Shown here piece after piece: positions 63,960 to 64,000 of a stretch of 64,000 nucleotides of DNA. A program made the translations under genes and the position numbers. This DNA is from Carettochelys insculpta. Lineage: Eukaryota > Chordata > Testudines > Carettochelyidae. How positions within the stretch are numbered: the first letter of the stretch is position 1; each line of letters begins with the position of its first letter. The stretch spans positions 11,581,001-11,645,000 of the forward strand of contig NC_134160.1 in NCBI RefSeq assembly GCF_033958435.1. Reading direction: 5' to 3'. A model generated the notes under the pieces. The model had not been told where the DNA came from. It did no database searches and was given only the letters and a program-made list of their open reading frames with translations.

Positions 63960-64000
63960 TCATGCGTGAGTGCAAAGCGCCTGCTCAGCTGGTCTGCCTT
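63533..64000 (-). pseudogene. DIRS reverse transcriptase/RNase H C-terminus (partial)
   Basis: From the edge: KADQLSRRFALTHEWQIRS, then DLL, TGA (63932-63934), LIFHTWGFPQIDLFATQHN, KKCPQYCSR, and FTISWKGPLLYAFPPTVLIH with ILVVPTWDRQQWFPLLL. These are hallmarks of the RNase H and adjacent C-terminal region of DIRS pol. The frame ends at about 63533 and overlaps the recombinase frame by more than 400 bp. The TGA in the conserved linker makes this copy defective. Confidence 0.8.

Larger units (their letters stand above)
62094..64000 (-). mobile_element. Young DIRS retrotransposon, 3' part
   Basis: Terminal repeats at 62094-62462 are followed, reading leftward on the minus strand, by a tyrosine recombinase frame (62505-63959) and an overlapping RT/RNase H C-terminal frame (63536-64000). 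The element continues beyond 64000, so the RT core, gag and 5' terminus are not visible. Confidence 0.85.

Overview
This window is vertebrate nuclear DNA, most likely from a turtle (Testudines). Three repeat signals point that way: many CR1-clade LINEs with the reptile/bird 3' end (AGAATCATAG then GGCTGGAAGGGACCTC), DIRS-type tyrosine-recombinase retrotransposons, and short interspersed repeats carrying GAAGTGGGTCTGTCCCACGA-like motifs that I associate with turtle genomes. The assignment is inference from repeat content; a softshell or pig-nosed turtle is possible but not shown. There are no bacterial genes, CRISPR arrays or operons. Almost every translated open frame is a chance ORF or a piece of a transposon.

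Only one cellular gene is supported. Four exons of an RZ-subfamily regulator of G-protein signalling (RGS19/RGS17/RGS20-like) lie on the + strand at 54335-59872. They comprise a cysteine-string exon, a linker exon and two RGS-domain exons, with correct splice sites and matching phases. The copy has a 1-nt deletion in the RGS core, a small deletion and a TAG codon in the last exon, so it looks like an intron-containing decaying pseudogene. A CpG-rich block at about 51440-52189 upstream could be its former promoter and 5' exon.

Layout. 0.1-5.5 kb: ancient minus-strand LINE cut up by a hAT element (2439-3484, 8-bp target duplication) and an LTR fragment. 6.5-10 kb: a 711-bp palindrome-rich MITE and three hAT relatives. 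10.4-13.3 kb: solo LTR 1, more old LINE and a promoter-like insert. 13.6-21 kb: hAT fragments, tRNA-type SINEs and a non-CR1 LINE. 22-28.6 kb: CR1 pieces, a second MITE copy and the first hairpin SINE. 29.8-37.3 kb: hAT, solo LTR 2 (same family as LTR 1), an old DIRS copy, two opposed LINE pieces and another palindromic MITE. 38-44 kb: mostly unrecognised, with an MIR, a CR1 and a hAT carrying a hairpin SINE. 44-51.4 kb: CR1 copies, including a 2.8-kb one with a nearly continuous EN-RT frame. 51.4-60 kb: CpG block, solo LTR 3, hAT and the RGS pseudogene. 60.9-64 kb: hAT with GC-rich repeats, then the 3' end of a young DIRS element that runs off the window.

The most interesting structural signal is a SINE-like family whose copies are hairpins: each is a pair of inverted arms flanked by 11-13 bp target duplications. 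Nested insertions also allow relative dating of several families.
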